Origin: Halodesulfovibrio sp.
GTDB lineage: Bacteria; Desulfobacterota; Desulfovibrionia; Desulfovibrionales; Desulfovibrionaceae
Assembly (NCBI RefSeq): GCF_025210605.1
Contig: NZ_JAOARI010000011.1
Coordinates: 62,001-126,000 of the forward strand
DNA: 64,000 bases
Direction of reading: 5' to 3'
Shown: piece after piece, positions 28,670 through 38,571 of the stretch
Position numbering within the stretch: the first letter of the stretch is position 1
How the letters are laid out: the number at the start of each line of letters is the position of its first letter
Notes under the pieces: model-generated
Databases searched by the model: none
Seen by the model: only the letters and a program-made list of their open reading frames with translations
Told to the model about the DNA's origin: nothing
Position numbers and translations under genes: made by a program

Positions 28670-30226
28670 TTATAATCCAAGCACCTCGTATACTTTATCC
28701 ATAGCAAGAGCATCACGCACCGTATCTGCCAGTCGATCCAGCGCAGGGTCGATAGAAAAAGAAGCCTGAACACCGTCTAATGGTAGCAACCCTTTTCGAG
28801 TTCGGAGGTCATTAATAAATGCTCTTCGGAACGCATCATCATCAAAAACACCATGAAGATATGTTCCCCATATAGTATGGAATGCACTTGAAGCAGCTGT
28901 CCCGTGCCCGATAATGCTGCCATCTTCACGCACAATAGCTTGGTGCATTTCAGAGCCAGAATCAATCAGCTCTGTAACACCATGGTGGATTTCATATCCT
29001 GTTACAGCCTGACCTGTCGGAACATGCGTGCCAGTAACTCTGGTAAGCACTTTTTCTTCACCCATAACAGTTCGAAGTGCTAGTAAACCAAGCCCTTGCT
29101 GTGTCGCTGAAGATTGAATATCTTTTGCCGCCACCTGCGAAACATACTCAATTGAAGAAGGGTCAGAAACTGTTTCACCAAGCATCTGGAACCCACCGCA
29201 AATACCAGTAACAACACCGCCAGCTTCTGCAAACGCGAGTATCTCTTTTGCCAGACCGCTCTCATGCAGCCATTGCAAATCGCCTGGTGTATTTTTCGAA
29301 CCGGGCAGGATAATGCAATCCGGCGTACCAAGTTGCGCTGCGGAATTAACAACACGCAACGCTACATCCGGCTCAATACCGAAAGCATCTACATCAGTAA
29401 AATTAGCGATGTGTGGTAAATCCACCAAAACGATATCAAGAGCATCATCCCGCAGAGGCAACTGCCTGCCGATAGATTCTTTAAATGTCACAGAATCTTC
29501 TTCAGGCAGCCCAAGCTGCATAAGATATGGAACAACACCAAAAAACGGCTTTTCAGTCCTGTCTGTAGTAAACTCAAGAGCAGGGTCAAGCAACGTCACG
29601 TCACCACGAAAACGATTGAGCACAAACCCTGCGACCAAATCCTTTTCCCATGCATCCAGTAACTCCATAGTCCCAACAAGTGACGCAAACACTCCGCCGC
29701 GGTCAATATCACCTACAAGCAGTACCTTTGCTTTAGCATACTGTGCCATTCGCATATTCACGATATCGTGCGCTTTCAAATTGATTTCAGCAGGGCTTCC
29801 CGCTCCTTCCAGCACCATTACATCATGCTCTGCGGCTAAGGAATCATAGGCAGTCTGCACATGAGCAAACGCTGTTGATTTGTACGTAACATATTCCCGC
29901 ACACGCATATTTGCCACAGGCTTACCCAACACGATTACCTGTGAACCAGTATCGGATGATGGTTTCAACAATACCGGATTCATGCGAACATCCGGTTCAA
30001 GTCGGCATGCAGCAGCCTGTACAGCCTGTGCACGCCCTATCTCTTCACCATTCGGGGTTACAAAAGAGTTAAGCGCCATATTCTGCGCTTTAAAAGGGGC
30101 AACAGATAATCCGTCCTGCAAAAGAATTCGACAAAGAGCCGCAGTGAGAACGCTTTTTCCAGCATTTGAACTGGTTCCCTGCAACATAAGAGATGGCGTG
30201 GTGGAAGTGGTGACAGTGTTGTTCAT
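28670..30226 (-). CDS. cobQ: Cobyric acid synthase
   Basis: The 518-aa product has the N-terminal dethiobiotin-synthetase-like P-loop domain ([13 protein letters not shown]) and a C-terminal class I glutamine amidotransferase domain with nucleophile Cys in [10 protein letters not shown] and the late His in [10 protein letters not shown]. It amidates four carboxyls of adenosyl-cobyrinate diamide in cobalamin synthesis. Length is normal. No other cob/cbi gene is in the window, and no cobalamin riboswitch was seen upstream, only an inverted repeat at 30255-30292. The start lacks a strong ribosome-binding site. Confidence 0.95.
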   Translation of the reverse strand: MNNTVTTSTTPSLMLQGTSSNAGKSVLTAALCRILLQDGLSVAPFKAQNMALNSFVTPNGEEIGRAQAVQAAACRLEPDVRMNPVLLKPSSDTGSQVIVLGKPVANMRVREYVTYKSTAFAHVQTAYDSLAAEHDVMVLEGAGSPAEINLKAHDIVNMRMAQYAKAKVLLVGDIDRGGVFASLVGTMELLDAWEKDLVAGFVLNRFRGDVTLLDPALEFTTDRTEKPFFGVVPYLMQLGLPEEDSVTFKESIGRQLPLRDDALDIVLVDLPHIANFTDVDAFGIEPDVALRVVNSAAQLGTPDCIILPGSKNTPGDLQWLHESGLAKEILAFAEAGGVVTGICGGFQMLGETVSDPSSIEYVSQVAAKDIQSSATQQGLGLLALRTVMGEEKVLTRVTGTHVPTGQAVTGYEIHHGVTELIDSGSEMHQAIVREDGSIIGHGTAASSAFHTIWGTYLHGVFDDDAFRRAFINDLRTRKGLLPLDGVQASFSIDPALDRLADTVRDALAMDKVYEVLGL

Positions 30227-30254
30227 GCCGAATTTGTACCTGCTTTTCTTTCTA

Positions 30255-30292
30255 CCTGCCAGTCTGAAAAAATATATAACAGACTCGGCAAG
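30255..30292. promoter_or_regulatory. Inverted repeat between cobQ and asmA
   Basis: CCTGCCAGTCTG (30255-30266) and CAGACTCGGCAAG (30280-30292) pair with one bulged base around an AT-rich centre. It lies 29 nt upstream of cobQ on the minus strand and 139 nt upstream of the AsmA gene, so it could be an operator or a leader hairpin. Confidence 0.45.
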
Positions 30293-30430
30293 TTGCAGAA
30301 ATTTGACATCCAGCTATGATACATATCATATAGTATATTCACATAGCTTATGGAAAAAACAGCCTACCATGTTTACTATAGTATCAATGGCTAATTCTGC
30401 TATCTTCTCCCTCAACAAGAGAGCTTTTAT

Positions 30431-32575
30431 ATGAATCCGATAGCTAAAATTGTTCTGGCGGTCATAAGTACTATTGCTGCATTACTGATTATTGCCGCAG
30501 TTTCCCTTACAACATTAGTTGACCCCAATGATTACAAACAAGAAATTACCAGCGCGGTTTACGATGCCACAGGCAGAGAAATTACCTTCAGCGGAGACAT
30601 CTCTCTCACGTTCTTCCCGTGGTTCGGCATAAGCCTTGGCGAAGTTTCCATGACAAACCCGCAAGGGTTCCCGACGGAAACTTTCGCGTCAGTAAAAAAG
30701 GCACAAGCCAGCATCAAAGTGATGCCGCTTTTTTATCGTGAGTTAGAATTTTCTGACGTCATCCTCAGCGGCGTCACACTTAATCTCATTGAAAACAAAT
30801 CTGGTAAAAATAACTGGACATTCACACCACCTAAAGAAGCTTCAAGCAAACCTAAGCGCCGCGGCTCTATTATTGAATCGCCAAAGCCGAAAGCAGCCCC
30901 TACAGACTCTGTCGCACTTGCTGCGTTATTTATTGAATCTCTTTCTATTACTGACACCAACATTACGTACGAAAACTTACGTAACGGGAAAAAATATTCT
31001 GTTATCGCCCTTTCGCTTTCGTCTTCTGCATTCCGTGCAGGGGAACCTTTTGAACTCAAAGTAAGCGGGGTGGCTGAGTCAACAGCACCAGCAGTAATCT
31101 CACCCTTCCAATTGACTGTAGAAGCAACACCTTCCGCAGACTTAACTGTCGTTGATATTACTGATCTCCATGTTGTTCTTGAACCGGAAGGTACAGTAAT
31201 CCCAGGTGGCGAAGCTAGCATCCGTATGCACTCTTCCCTTACTGCTCATATTAAAGATAATTATATTGCTATCCGCAAAGGAGAGCTTTCCACATACAAC
31301 ACAACAATGAATCTTGATGGCAAGGTGGCATACGCCAAGGATTTGAATGTGCAGGCAAATGTCGCTGTAAATGCAGACTACAGAGAAGTTGCCAAAGCGC
31401 TTGGTGTTTCTGCTCCACAGCCGGAAAATGACAATTCAGAACTTACAGTATCCACACAGCTCAAGCTGTTTCCTGACAACATTGCACTCAACGATATTCA
31501 GGGAAGCCTGAGCGGGCATCCTCTCAATGGCGATTTCCTGTACTTTTTTGGAAAAGACCCGCAGTTACGCCTGCGATTTAATGCAGAATACCTGAATCTC
31601 GATCCATATATCGCGCTCGCAGACCTACTTAGCAAAGAAGACAACACGAGCAAGAAAGGCAAAAAGCCTGCTAAGAAGAAAGCTAAAGCAAAATCCGCAG
31701 TCAAAGGTCGAAACACAAACGTAGAGCAAAATGCTCAAAAGAACATCGAAAAAGCCTTTGCGCCAGAAACATTAGCAAAACTGGATGCAGCAGTTGATAT
31801 CGCTATCAACAAATTAGTTGTAAAAGAGCTTGCAGTTTCCGACATTAAAATCATGGGAAAAGGCAAAGACGGTATTGTGACTGTAGACCCGCTGCATTTT
31901 ACCGTCTTTAACGGTAAGGTGAACAGCACGGTCAAAACCGATCTGCGTGGAGCACTACCTATTTCATCAATCACAGTCACGACTGATAAAATGGATTTAG
32001 GTAATATCACTAAAACACTTGCAGGAACCGAGTACATCAGCGGTTCACTTTTCCTGAACGCCTCAATGTCTGCCTACGGCATGACTAAAGAAACAGTCGG
32101 CAGAACGCTTAACGGTAAAGCAACGTTCAATGCTACAAACGGCACATTGCAAGGGTTAGATATTTTACCGAAAGGCTCCCTTGAGTTGTTCCAAGGAAAG
32201 ACACGAGAGAAAATCGAAAGCTCCCTTACGGCTCAGCCATATGAAGTAATCCGTGGAACCCTGTTCGCAAAAAATGGACGTGTTTCTAACAATGACTTCA
32301 TGGTGAAAGCAGCAGAGATGGACGCTAAAGGAAGCGGCTTTGCAAACCTTGCATCCGACTCCGTTCACTATAAAGCCGAAATCAAATTCGATAACGTGCC
32401 GATGATTCCGGTTGTTGTCAGCGGCAAGCTGTCCAAGCCTAAATACGGTGTTGATCTAAAACGCTTCCTTGGGTCTTCTATCGAAGATGTCACTAAAACA
32501 TTACTCGATAAAGACGATGAGGGAAAAGACCCGCTCAAGCGGCTTGAAAAAGGGTTAAAAAACCTTTTCAAATAA
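30431..32575 (+). CDS. AsmA-family protein
   Basis: The 714-aa protein has one N-terminal membrane helix (about 5-28) followed by the AsmA signature start (VDPNDYKQEITSAVYDATGREITFSGDISLTFFPWFGISLGEV) and a long beta-rich periplasmic body ending in an AsmA_2-type region (GTLQGLDILPKGSLELF). AsmA-like proteins resemble VPS13-type lipid bridges and are linked to phospholipid transport to the outer membrane. A Lys/Ala-rich insert at about 411-436 is unusual. It is divergent from cobQ and ends at a strong terminator. Confidence 0.9.
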   Translation: MNPIAKIVLAVISTIAALLIIAAVSLTTLVDPNDYKQEITSAVYDATGREITFSGDISLTFFPWFGISLGEVSMTNPQGFPTETFASVKKAQASIKVMPLFYRELEFSDVILSGVTLNLIENKSGKNNWTFTPPKEASSKPKRRGSIIESPKPKAAPTDSVALAALFIESLSITDTNITYENLRNGKKYSVIALSLSSSAFRAGEPFELKVSGVAESTAPAVISPFQLTVEATPSADLTVVDITDLHVVLEPEGTVIPGGEASIRMHSSLTAHIKDNYIAIRKGELSTYNTTMNLDGKVAYAKDLNVQANVAVNADYREVAKALGVSAPQPENDNSELTVSTQLKLFPDNIALNDIQGSLSGHPLNGDFLYFFGKDPQLRLRFNAEYLNLDPYIALADLLSKEDNTSKKGKKPAKKKAKAKSAVKGRNTNVEQNAQKNIEKAFAPETLAKLDAAVDIAINKLVVKELAVSDIKIMGKGKDGIVTVDPLHFTVFNGKVNSTVKTDLRGALPISSITVTTDKMDLGNITKTLAGTEYISGSLFLNASMSAYGMTKETVGRTLNGKATFNATNGTLQGLDILPKGSLELFQGKTREKIESSLTAQPYEVIRGTLFAKNGRVSNNDFMVKAAEMDAKGSGFANLASDSVHYKAEIKFDNVPMIPVVVSGKLSKPKYGVDLKRFLGSSIEDVTKTLLDKDDEGKDPLKRLEKGLKNLFK

Positions 32576-32612
32576 CCTCTGTCGAAATCAAAAAAAACAC
32601 ATACTACACATA

Positions 32613-32647
32613 CGGCTGCCATTCACCAGAAAGGCAGCCGTTTTTTT
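32613..32647 (+). terminator. AsmA gene terminator
   Basis: CGGCTGCC (32613-32620) pairs with GGCAGCCG (32633-32640), followed by seven T. Confidence 0.93.
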
Positions 32648-33042
32648 GCCACAATTGCCATCTTCACCAGAACAAAACGCAAGCAACGTCACACAGTTCG
32701 TATAAATGTCATATACACTTGCTCCAAAAAGCGGCTGGCAATTGAAAATATTGCGCAAACACGCACCTCAATAACATATTTACTTTCAATAGGTTACATC
32801 ACTCATTCAAAACCAATCTTACCTCGACATCTTGACAGGTGGATACCTCGTTGTTACCCGTCTGTACACGATGTGCTAGGATAAGCAGGAGCTTGCATCA
32901 CACAGCTTTCTGCATCCAAGCAGATAGCGTTGTACTGAAAATCTGAACTACGGATGTTCAGAAAAAATATATTTGCACTAAAAATTCGCTGCTGTTTTTA
33001 CTGATAGAGTAAGCAGCATAAGAATATAAGGAGCTAGCCAGA
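32648..33042 (+). promoter_or_regulatory. grpE upstream region
   Basis: No gene seen. TTGACA (32832-32837) is the only strong -35-like element; the -10 at the right distance (TACCCG) is poor, and CCCGTCT nearby only loosely recalls a heat-shock sigma-32 box at too long a spacing. No CIRCE (HrcA) element was found. Confidence 0.3.
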
Positions 33043-33600
33043 ATGGGTGAAGACACTGTGAAACCGGAAGAAACAGCAGAAGCAGTAGAACAGGAAGAGC
33101 ACACTGAAATTGTAATCTCTGACGATGAGTTACAGAAGCTTGCTAAAGACCGTGTTTGTCCTGACTGCGATACCATGCAGGATGCTGAAGAAGTGCGTAT
33201 CCGCTGCCTTGCAGAAATGGAAAATTTCAAAAAACGCTTGCAGCGCGAACGTGAAGAACAGTTCAAATATGCAACAGAATCCGTTCTTGGCGACCTGCTC
33301 CCGACTCTCGACAACCTCCAGCTTGCAATCGATTATGGTCGCAACCTTGAAGGCTGTGAGAACATGCTCATCGGTGTTGAAATGACTCAGAAGCTTCTTA
33401 TTGAAGCTATTGAGCGTCATGGTCTTTGCCAGCTTGGCGAAAAACACGACGAATTCAACCCTGAAGTGCACGAAGCAGTAGGACAGGAAAACTGTGATGA
33501 AGTGCCGGAAGGGCATGTTAAACAGGTCATGCAGCGTGGTTACAAACTGAAAGACCGTCTGCTGCGCCCTGCAAAAGTTATCGTTTCCGGCGGAAAATAA
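33043..33600 (+). CDS. grpE: Nucleotide exchange factor GrpE
   Basis: The 185-aa product has the GrpE coiled-coil (AEMENFKKRLQREREEQ) and the beta-wing end (EVHEAVGQENCDEVPEGHVKQVMQRGYKLKDRLLRPAKV). It drives ADP release from DnaK. The N-terminal arm holds RVCPDCDTM, an unusual CPDC element that I associate with Desulfovibrio GrpE and that might sense oxidation or metal. AAGGAG precedes the ATG. A strong terminator separates it from dnaK, so the pair is not a simple operon, and hrcA and dnaJ are absent. Confidence 0.96.
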   Translation: MGEDTVKPEETAEAVEQEEHTEIVISDDELQKLAKDRVCPDCDTMQDAEEVRIRCLAEMENFKKRLQREREEQFKYATESVLGDLLPTLDNLQLAIDYGRNLEGCENMLIGVEMTQKLLIEAIERHGLCQLGEKHDEFNPEVHEAVGQENCDEVPEGHVKQVMQRGYKLKDRLLRPAKVIVSGGK

Positions 33601-33645
33601 TCCCCTGCAAACGACCGCGCACCTTTGCGCATGATTAAGTCACGA

Positions 33646-33678
33646 ACGGCTGCTGATTTCTATCAGCAGCCGTTTTTT
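33646..33678 (+). terminator. grpE terminator
   Basis: ACGGCTGCTGAT (33646-33657) pairs perfectly with ATCAGCAGCCGT (33662-33673), followed by six T. Confidence 0.95.
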
Positions 33679-33986
33679 ATACCATGAAAACATGATATAA
33701 TCTCATCGATAGCCCCTGTTTTAGATTGAAACGGCAACTTTTCTAACTTTTTTTGCTCTTGACCTAAAAACACAGAACATACTGATACAAATGATTTTTT
33801 TATTAAAAACAACATTCCGCAAACAGCACTTGTGCGGCTTTGTTGCAAAAAAAATAACAAGTGCCCCTTGCCCGACAAAAAAACGTGCTTAAATTTTGGA
33901 ACATCAAAGACTAAAAGCCAGACCATTCTGGTTCTTTATAATTCAAGATTACATTCGTGAGAGTTTTCTCATGAGGAGGTTTAAAC
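33679..33986 (+). promoter_or_regulatory. dnaK upstream region
   Basis: About 300 bp without a gene. Candidate promoter elements are ATTGAAAC (from 33725) and TTGCCC (33868-33873) with a TAAATT at 33890-33895; neither is convincing. Being preceded by a terminator, dnaK needs its own promoter here. Confidence 0.35.
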
Positions 33987-35924
33987 ATGGGTAAAATTAT
34001 TGGTATCGACCTTGGCACAACTAACTCTTGTGTCTACATCATGGAAGGTAAAGATCCTAAGTGCGTAACCAACCCTGAGGGTGGTCGTACTACGCCTTCT
34101 ATTGTAGGTTTCACCGATAAGGAACGCCTCGTTGGCGATATTGCTAAACGTCAGGCTGTAACAAACCCAGAGCGTACTATCTTTGCAGTTAAACGCCTTG
34201 TTGGTCGTCAGTTTAACTCCCCTGAAGTACAGCGTTGGGCTGAACACTCTCCTTACAAAATCGTAGAAGGTAAAAACGGCGAAGCTTACGTTGAAGTGGA
34301 AGGCCGTAGCTACTCCCCTGCTGAAGTATCTGCAATGGTACTTGGTAAACTTAAATCTGATGCTGAAGCATACCTTGGCGAAGAAGTAACTGAAGCAGTT
34401 ATTACTGTTCCTGCATACTTCAACGACTCCCAGCGTCAGGCTACTAAAGACGCAGGTAAAATTGCCGGTCTTGAAGTAAAACGTATCATTAACGAACCTA
34501 CCGCAGCTTCTCTTGCGTACGGTCTCGATAAAAAAGCAAACGAAAAAATCGCTGTATTTGACCTTGGCGGCGGTACTTTCGATATTTCTATCCTCGAAGT
34601 TGGCGACAACGTTGTTGAAGTACTCGCAACTAACGGTGACACCTTCCTCGGTGGTGAGGACTTTGACCTCGCTATCATCAACTACCTCGTTGAAGAGTTT
34701 AAAAACGAAAACGGCGGTCTTGATCTCTCTACAGATCGTATGGCTCTCCAGCGCCTCAAAGAAGCTGCTGAAAAAGCTAAAAAAGACCTTTCCACTTCCA
34801 TGGAAACCGAAATCAACCTGCCGTTCATCACAGCTGACCAGACAGGTCCTAAGCACCTTATGCTTAAACTTTCTCGTGCTAAGCTTGAAACCCTCGTTGG
34901 CGATCTCGTAAAACGCACAGAAGGTCCTTGTCAGAAAGCTCTTACTGATGCAGGTCTCAAACCTGGTGACATCGACGAAGTTATCCTCGTTGGTGGTATG
35001 ACCCGTATGCCTCTCGTACAGAAAGTTGTTGCTGACTTCTTTGGTAAAGAGTCCAACCGTTCTGTAAACCCTGACGAAGTTGTATCCATGGGTGCAGCAA
35101 TTCAGGGCGGCATCCTTGCTGGTGACGTTAAGGACGTTCTTCTCCTCGACGTTTCCCCGCTTTCCCTTGGTATTGAAACTCTTGGCGGCGTGGCAACTAA
35201 GCTCATCGAGCGTAACACCACTATCCCAACCAAGAAGTCTCAGACCTTTACCACCGCTGCTGACAACCAGCCTTCAGTATCTATTCACGTACTGCAGGGT
35301 GAACGTCCAATGGCTGGCGACAACATGACTCTCGGTCGTTTCGAACTGACTGGTATCCCAGCAGCTCCACGTGGTGTTCCACAGATCGAAGTTACTTTCG
35401 ACATCGATGCTAACGGTATCGTAAGCGTATCCGCTAAAGACCTTGGCACCGGTAAAGAACAGTCTATCCGCATCACCGCTTCTTCCGGTCTCTCTGACGA
35501 GGAAATTGATAAACTCGTTAAAGAAGCAGAAGCACATGCTGATGAAGATAAGAAAAAGCAGGAAACTATCGAAGTTCGCAACCATGCAGACACACTCATC
35601 TACACCACTGAGAAATCAATTGGTGAGCTTGGTGATAAACTTGACGCTGACCTGAAAGCTGAACTTGAAACTAAAACCGAAGCACTTAAAAAACTTCTCG
35701 AAGCTGAAGAAATCGACGTTGAAGCTGTAAAAGCAGCTAGCGAAGAGCTTTCTCAGGCTTCCCACAAACTTGCTGAACAGCTTTACGCTCAGCAGGCACA
35801 GGGTGCAGAAGGCGGCTGTCCTGGCGGCGACTGCGGCGCAGGCGCAAGTGCTGGCGCAGCAGGCGCTCAGCAGAAAAAAGACGACGAAGACGTTGTTGAC
35901 GCAGACTACACAGAAGTAAAATAG
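33987..35924 (+). CDS. dnaK: Chaperone DnaK (Hsp70)
   Basis: The 645-aa product is a full-length Hsp70: [11 protein letters not shown] at the start, the [17 protein letters not shown] and [10 protein letters not shown] nucleotide-binding loops, the VGGMTRMP segment, and the linker [15 protein letters not shown] before the peptide-binding domain. The tail has a CPGGDCG Cys/Gly-rich insert before the usual DADYTEV end. GAGGAGG precedes the ATG, and the codon bias is that of a highly expressed gene. DnaJ is not adjacent. Confidence 0.98.
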   Translation: MGKIIGIDLGTTNSCVYIMEGKDPKCVTNPEGGRTTPSIVGFTDKERLVGDIAKRQAVTNPERTIFAVKRLVGRQFNSPEVQRWAEHSPYKIVEGKNGEAYVEVEGRSYSPAEVSAMVLGKLKSDAEAYLGEEVTEAVITVPAYFNDSQRQATKDAGKIAGLEVKRIINEPTAASLAYGLDKKANEKIAVFDLGGGTFDISILEVGDNVVEVLATNGDTFLGGEDFDLAIINYLVEEFKNENGGLDLSTDRMALQRLKEAAEKAKKDLSTSMETEINLPFITADQTGPKHLMLKLSRAKLETLVGDLVKRTEGPCQKALTDAGLKPGDIDEVILVGGMTRMPLVQKVVADFFGKESNRSVNPDEVVSMGAAIQGGILAGDVKDVLLLDVSPLSLGIETLGGVATKLIERNTTIPTKKSQTFTTAADNQPSVSIHVLQGERPMAGDNMTLGRFELTGIPAAPRGVPQIEVTFDIDANGIVSVSAKDLGTGKEQSIRITASSGLSDEEIDKLVKEAEAHADEDKKKQETIEVRNHADTLIYTTEKSIGELGDKLDADLKAELETKTEALKKLLEAEEIDVEAVKAASEELSQASHKLAEQLYAQQAQGAEGGCPGGDCGAGASAGAAGAQQKKDDEDVVDADYTEVK

Positions 35925-36003
35925 CTATAATTCAGCTAGCATGGGGTAATAACACCACTTACCCACATCATGCTCTTGCAATTGACGGTTGATATGATTA
36001 CCT

Positions 36004-36042
36004 TGGCCTGATTCGCGCTTATGCGGATCAGGCCATTTTTTT
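36004..36042 (+). terminator. dnaK terminator
   Basis: TGGCCTGAT (36004-36012) pairs with ATCAGGCCA (36027-36035), with two more inner pairs, followed by seven T. Confidence 0.93.
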
Positions 36043-36057
36043 ATACGGTATTATTAT

Positions 36058-38253
36058 ATGAAAGATACATTTTCTCTATCATTACGCAGTGTAATAATTA
36101 CACTCCTGGTTATGGCACTTACGGTGGCTTCTCTTACTGGGTGTGGGAAAAAAGTCATTGTAACTCCGCAAGCTTCTCCTTCTAAAGGCGCAGAGCAGCA
36201 GCTGTCTGAGCAAGCTCTTGCCGCCTACAATAGCGGGGACTACACTGCTGCCAGCTCGCTCTATGACAGAATTCTGCAAAAGCAGAACCTGACACGAGCA
36301 CAAAAGCGCAGTGCTTGGCGCTATTACGCACTTAGCACTATTAAAAGCGGTAGAGCTACCCTCGGCTTGCAAGCTCTGGACAAATGGGAATCAAATCAAC
36401 CCGGTGTAATTGATAGCACCGAATGGCAAGACATGTGGATGATGGCGGTTAAACAACTTCCAGCACACAAATCGCTTGCAATCCTTGAATCCACATATGC
36501 AAAAACTTCTAACCCTTGGGGACTGCGCGCTAACGCTGCCCTCCTTCTTGCCGGAGTAGAATGGCGAAAAGGAAACACTGGCGCAGCTCTCACATCACTC
36601 GAAGATCTTTACGCGAAAGCTCCTAGCAAAAAATACAAAGCTGCTCTGGAGCGCAGTCTTTTCGCAGAACTTAACGCTATTGATGCACAGTTACTCGCAA
36701 CCATTTCCGGCTTTCTGACTCCAGAAAATGAGATTACCTACCCGTACTCTCTTGTTCTGCTGGAAAAAGCCCGTCGTGCTGCGGGAGATGAGCAAAACTG
36801 GCCGTCCGCATGGGCAGCTATTGAGCGTCTCCGCTCTTTAGGTAAACTTGCAGACCCGACAATCATCGACGCTGTGCTTGCCCCACTCAAAAAAGAATTC
36901 GGTGAGCCAACGCACGGCATTGCCCTTACTCTTCCTCTCACAGGTCCTTACGGTTCCATCGGGTGGAAAATTGTACGTGGCGCAGGTATTGCGCATTGGC
37001 AGTTAACAAACAATGGATACAACTTTGCCCTGAAAGTTATTAACACCGAATCTGCAACTTGGGAGCAGGAACTCGCGGCTCTCCCAAAAGGTTTCACCAT
37101 TGTTGGCGGCCCACTGCGTAAAGATGTTTTCCGTAAAATCTACGATAAAGACCTTACAGAAAAACATGCTTTCTTCACCTTCCTTTCTTCACTCCCTGCG
37201 GGAACAGAAGGCGAGGATGCATGGAGATTCTTCTCAAGTCCTAAAGATCAAATTCAAACATTGCTGAACTTCGCACAGTTCAACCTTGGCATTAACAACT
37301 TTGCAGCATTATACCCTGATGAAAATTACGGTAAGCATATGTCGCAACTGTTTGTAGAACGTGCCAGTCAGCAAACTGAATACCCTGTGCTCACAGCAAG
37401 CTATACTCCAAACCAGCCTCAGGGTTGGTCAAAAGACGTAAAAAAACTTCTTGTCCAAAGCGATCAGGAAAATCAAGAACTGCACGCTGCTGACGGAAGT
37501 TTCACAAATGCCTCAAGTCAAGAACAGTACAAAGACTTGCCGTACAAACCGGCATTTCAGGCTGTTTTCCTTCCCGATAGCTGGAAGAACATGGAATCTA
37601 TTATTCCGCACTTCTTCTTCCATCAGGAAGACCGTGCTGTATTCCTCGGCCCTACACTGTGGGAACAGGGATTATCTGCCGGTAGAAAGCTGGAATCACG
37701 CTATTTCAAGCTTGCTATCTTCCCGGGTATCTGGAATCCATTCACCCCGACCAATGCCTCCAAGCAGTTGGTTCAGGCAATGGATGATGCAGGACTCGGT
37801 AAACCGGATGCATGGGTAGGACTTGGGTACGACTTTATCCGCCTCGCCGCAGGAATGGGTTCCATGCCTGCTGACTGGGATGACGACACTGTGAACGAAG
37901 AGCTTGCATCTGCACAGAGCATGGACTGGAGTATCGCTCCAATTTCATGGGATGCAGACGGTCTTGCTTCTGAAAATCTGTTCCTGTTCCGCCCTTCCAG
38001 AAACGGTTTTGTACCAATTAATCCAGAATCATTTGCTAACCGTCTCAACGCAGTGCGTGTGCGCCACGATGAGCGTATCCAGATGATGAAGGACGAGGCA
38101 GACACTGACAAAGCAAAAGAACTCGGACTGACTATTGAAGAATACCGTATGCAGCGTAATGAAGCTGCTAACGATGTTCATACAACAGAAACAGCCGAGG
38201 CTGAAAATTCCGGCCTGTTCTCTTTTGAAACTACGCCAGCCACTTCTCAATAA
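36058..38253 (+). CDS. LpoA-like lipoprotein, penicillin-binding-protein activator family
   Basis: The 731-aa protein starts with a lipoprotein signal ending LTGC (lipid-modified Cys29). A helical TPR-like region follows (about 45-280), then a type I periplasmic-binding fold (GIALTLPLTGPYGSIGWKIVRGAGIA) typical of the LpoA/YraM group. LpoA activates a class A penicillin-binding protein from the outer membrane; here the role is by family analogy. The start lies 16 nt beyond the dnaK terminator U-run and has no ribosome-binding site; the signal peptide nevertheless supports it. gatC follows 15 nt after the stop. Confidence 0.8.
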   Translation: MKDTFSLSLRSVIITLLVMALTVASLTGCGKKVIVTPQASPSKGAEQQLSEQALAAYNSGDYTAASSLYDRILQKQNLTRAQKRSAWRYYALSTIKSGRATLGLQALDKWESNQPGVIDSTEWQDMWMMAVKQLPAHKSLAILESTYAKTSNPWGLRANAALLLAGVEWRKGNTGAALTSLEDLYAKAPSKKYKAALERSLFAELNAIDAQLLATISGFLTPENEITYPYSLVLLEKARRAAGDEQNWPSAWAAIERLRSLGKLADPTIIDAVLAPLKKEFGEPTHGIALTLPLTGPYGSIGWKIVRGAGIAHWQLTNNGYNFALKVINTESATWEQELAALPKGFTIVGGPLRKDVFRKIYDKDLTEKHAFFTFLSSLPAGTEGEDAWRFFSSPKDQIQTLLNFAQFNLGINNFAALYPDENYGKHMSQLFVERASQQTEYPVLTASYTPNQPQGWSKDVKKLLVQSDQENQELHAADGSFTNASSQEQYKDLPYKPAFQAVFLPDSWKNMESIIPHFFFHQEDRAVFLGPTLWEQGLSAGRKLESRYFKLAIFPGIWNPFTPTNASKQLVQAMDDAGLGKPDAWVGLGYDFIRLAAGMGSMPADWDDDTVNEELASAQSMDWSIAPISWDADGLASENLFLFRPSRNGFVPINPESFANRLNAVRVRHDERIQMMKDEADTDKAKELGLTIEEYRMQRNEAANDVHTTETAEAENSGLFSFETTPATSQ

Positions 38254-38268
38254 CCGGAGACCACCTCG

Positions 38269-38553
38269 ATGAGCATTACTCCTGAACGGGTAGCACAAAT
38301 TGCCAAGCTGGCCCGACTTGAACTCGACGATGAAAAACAACGCCTGTTCGCAGGTCAGTTTGAAGATATTCTGAAATACATGGACACATTGAACGAACTC
38401 GACACAGCTGGAACCGAACCGTTGTACAGCCCTGTTGAACAGCCTACTCCGCTACGTGAAGACAAAGTTGAAAAAGACTTTACACGCGAAGAGATTGTTT
38501 CCAACGCACCGGAAACAGACGGCAAATTCTTTATTGTTCCTAAGATTGTTTAA
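38269..38553 (+). CDS. gatC: Asp-tRNA(Asn)/Glu-tRNA(Gln) amidotransferase subunit C
   Basis: The 94-aa product matches Gat[20 protein letters not shown], then [25 protein letters not shown] and [20 protein letters not shown]. GatC is the small belt subunit that holds GatA and GatB together. GGAG precedes the ATG and gatA begins 18 nt after the stop, so the two form an operon, possibly together with the LpoA-like gene upstream. Confidence 0.97.
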   Translation: MSITPERVAQIAKLARLELDDEKQRLFAGQFEDILKYMDTLNELDTAGTEPLYSPVEQPTPLREDKVEKDFTREEIVSNAPETDGKFFIVPKIV

Positions 38554-38571
38554 CGGCGGAGTTTATTCCAC

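Noticed and set aside
30227..30430. Cobalamin riboswitch before cobQ
   Set aside because: Only about 200 bp are available and no B12-box sequence was seen; the inverted repeat does not have that design.
33981..34856. 291-aa minus-strand frame inside dnaK
   Set aside because: It is antisense to a clear, highly biased dnaK frame; long antisense frames are common in such genes.
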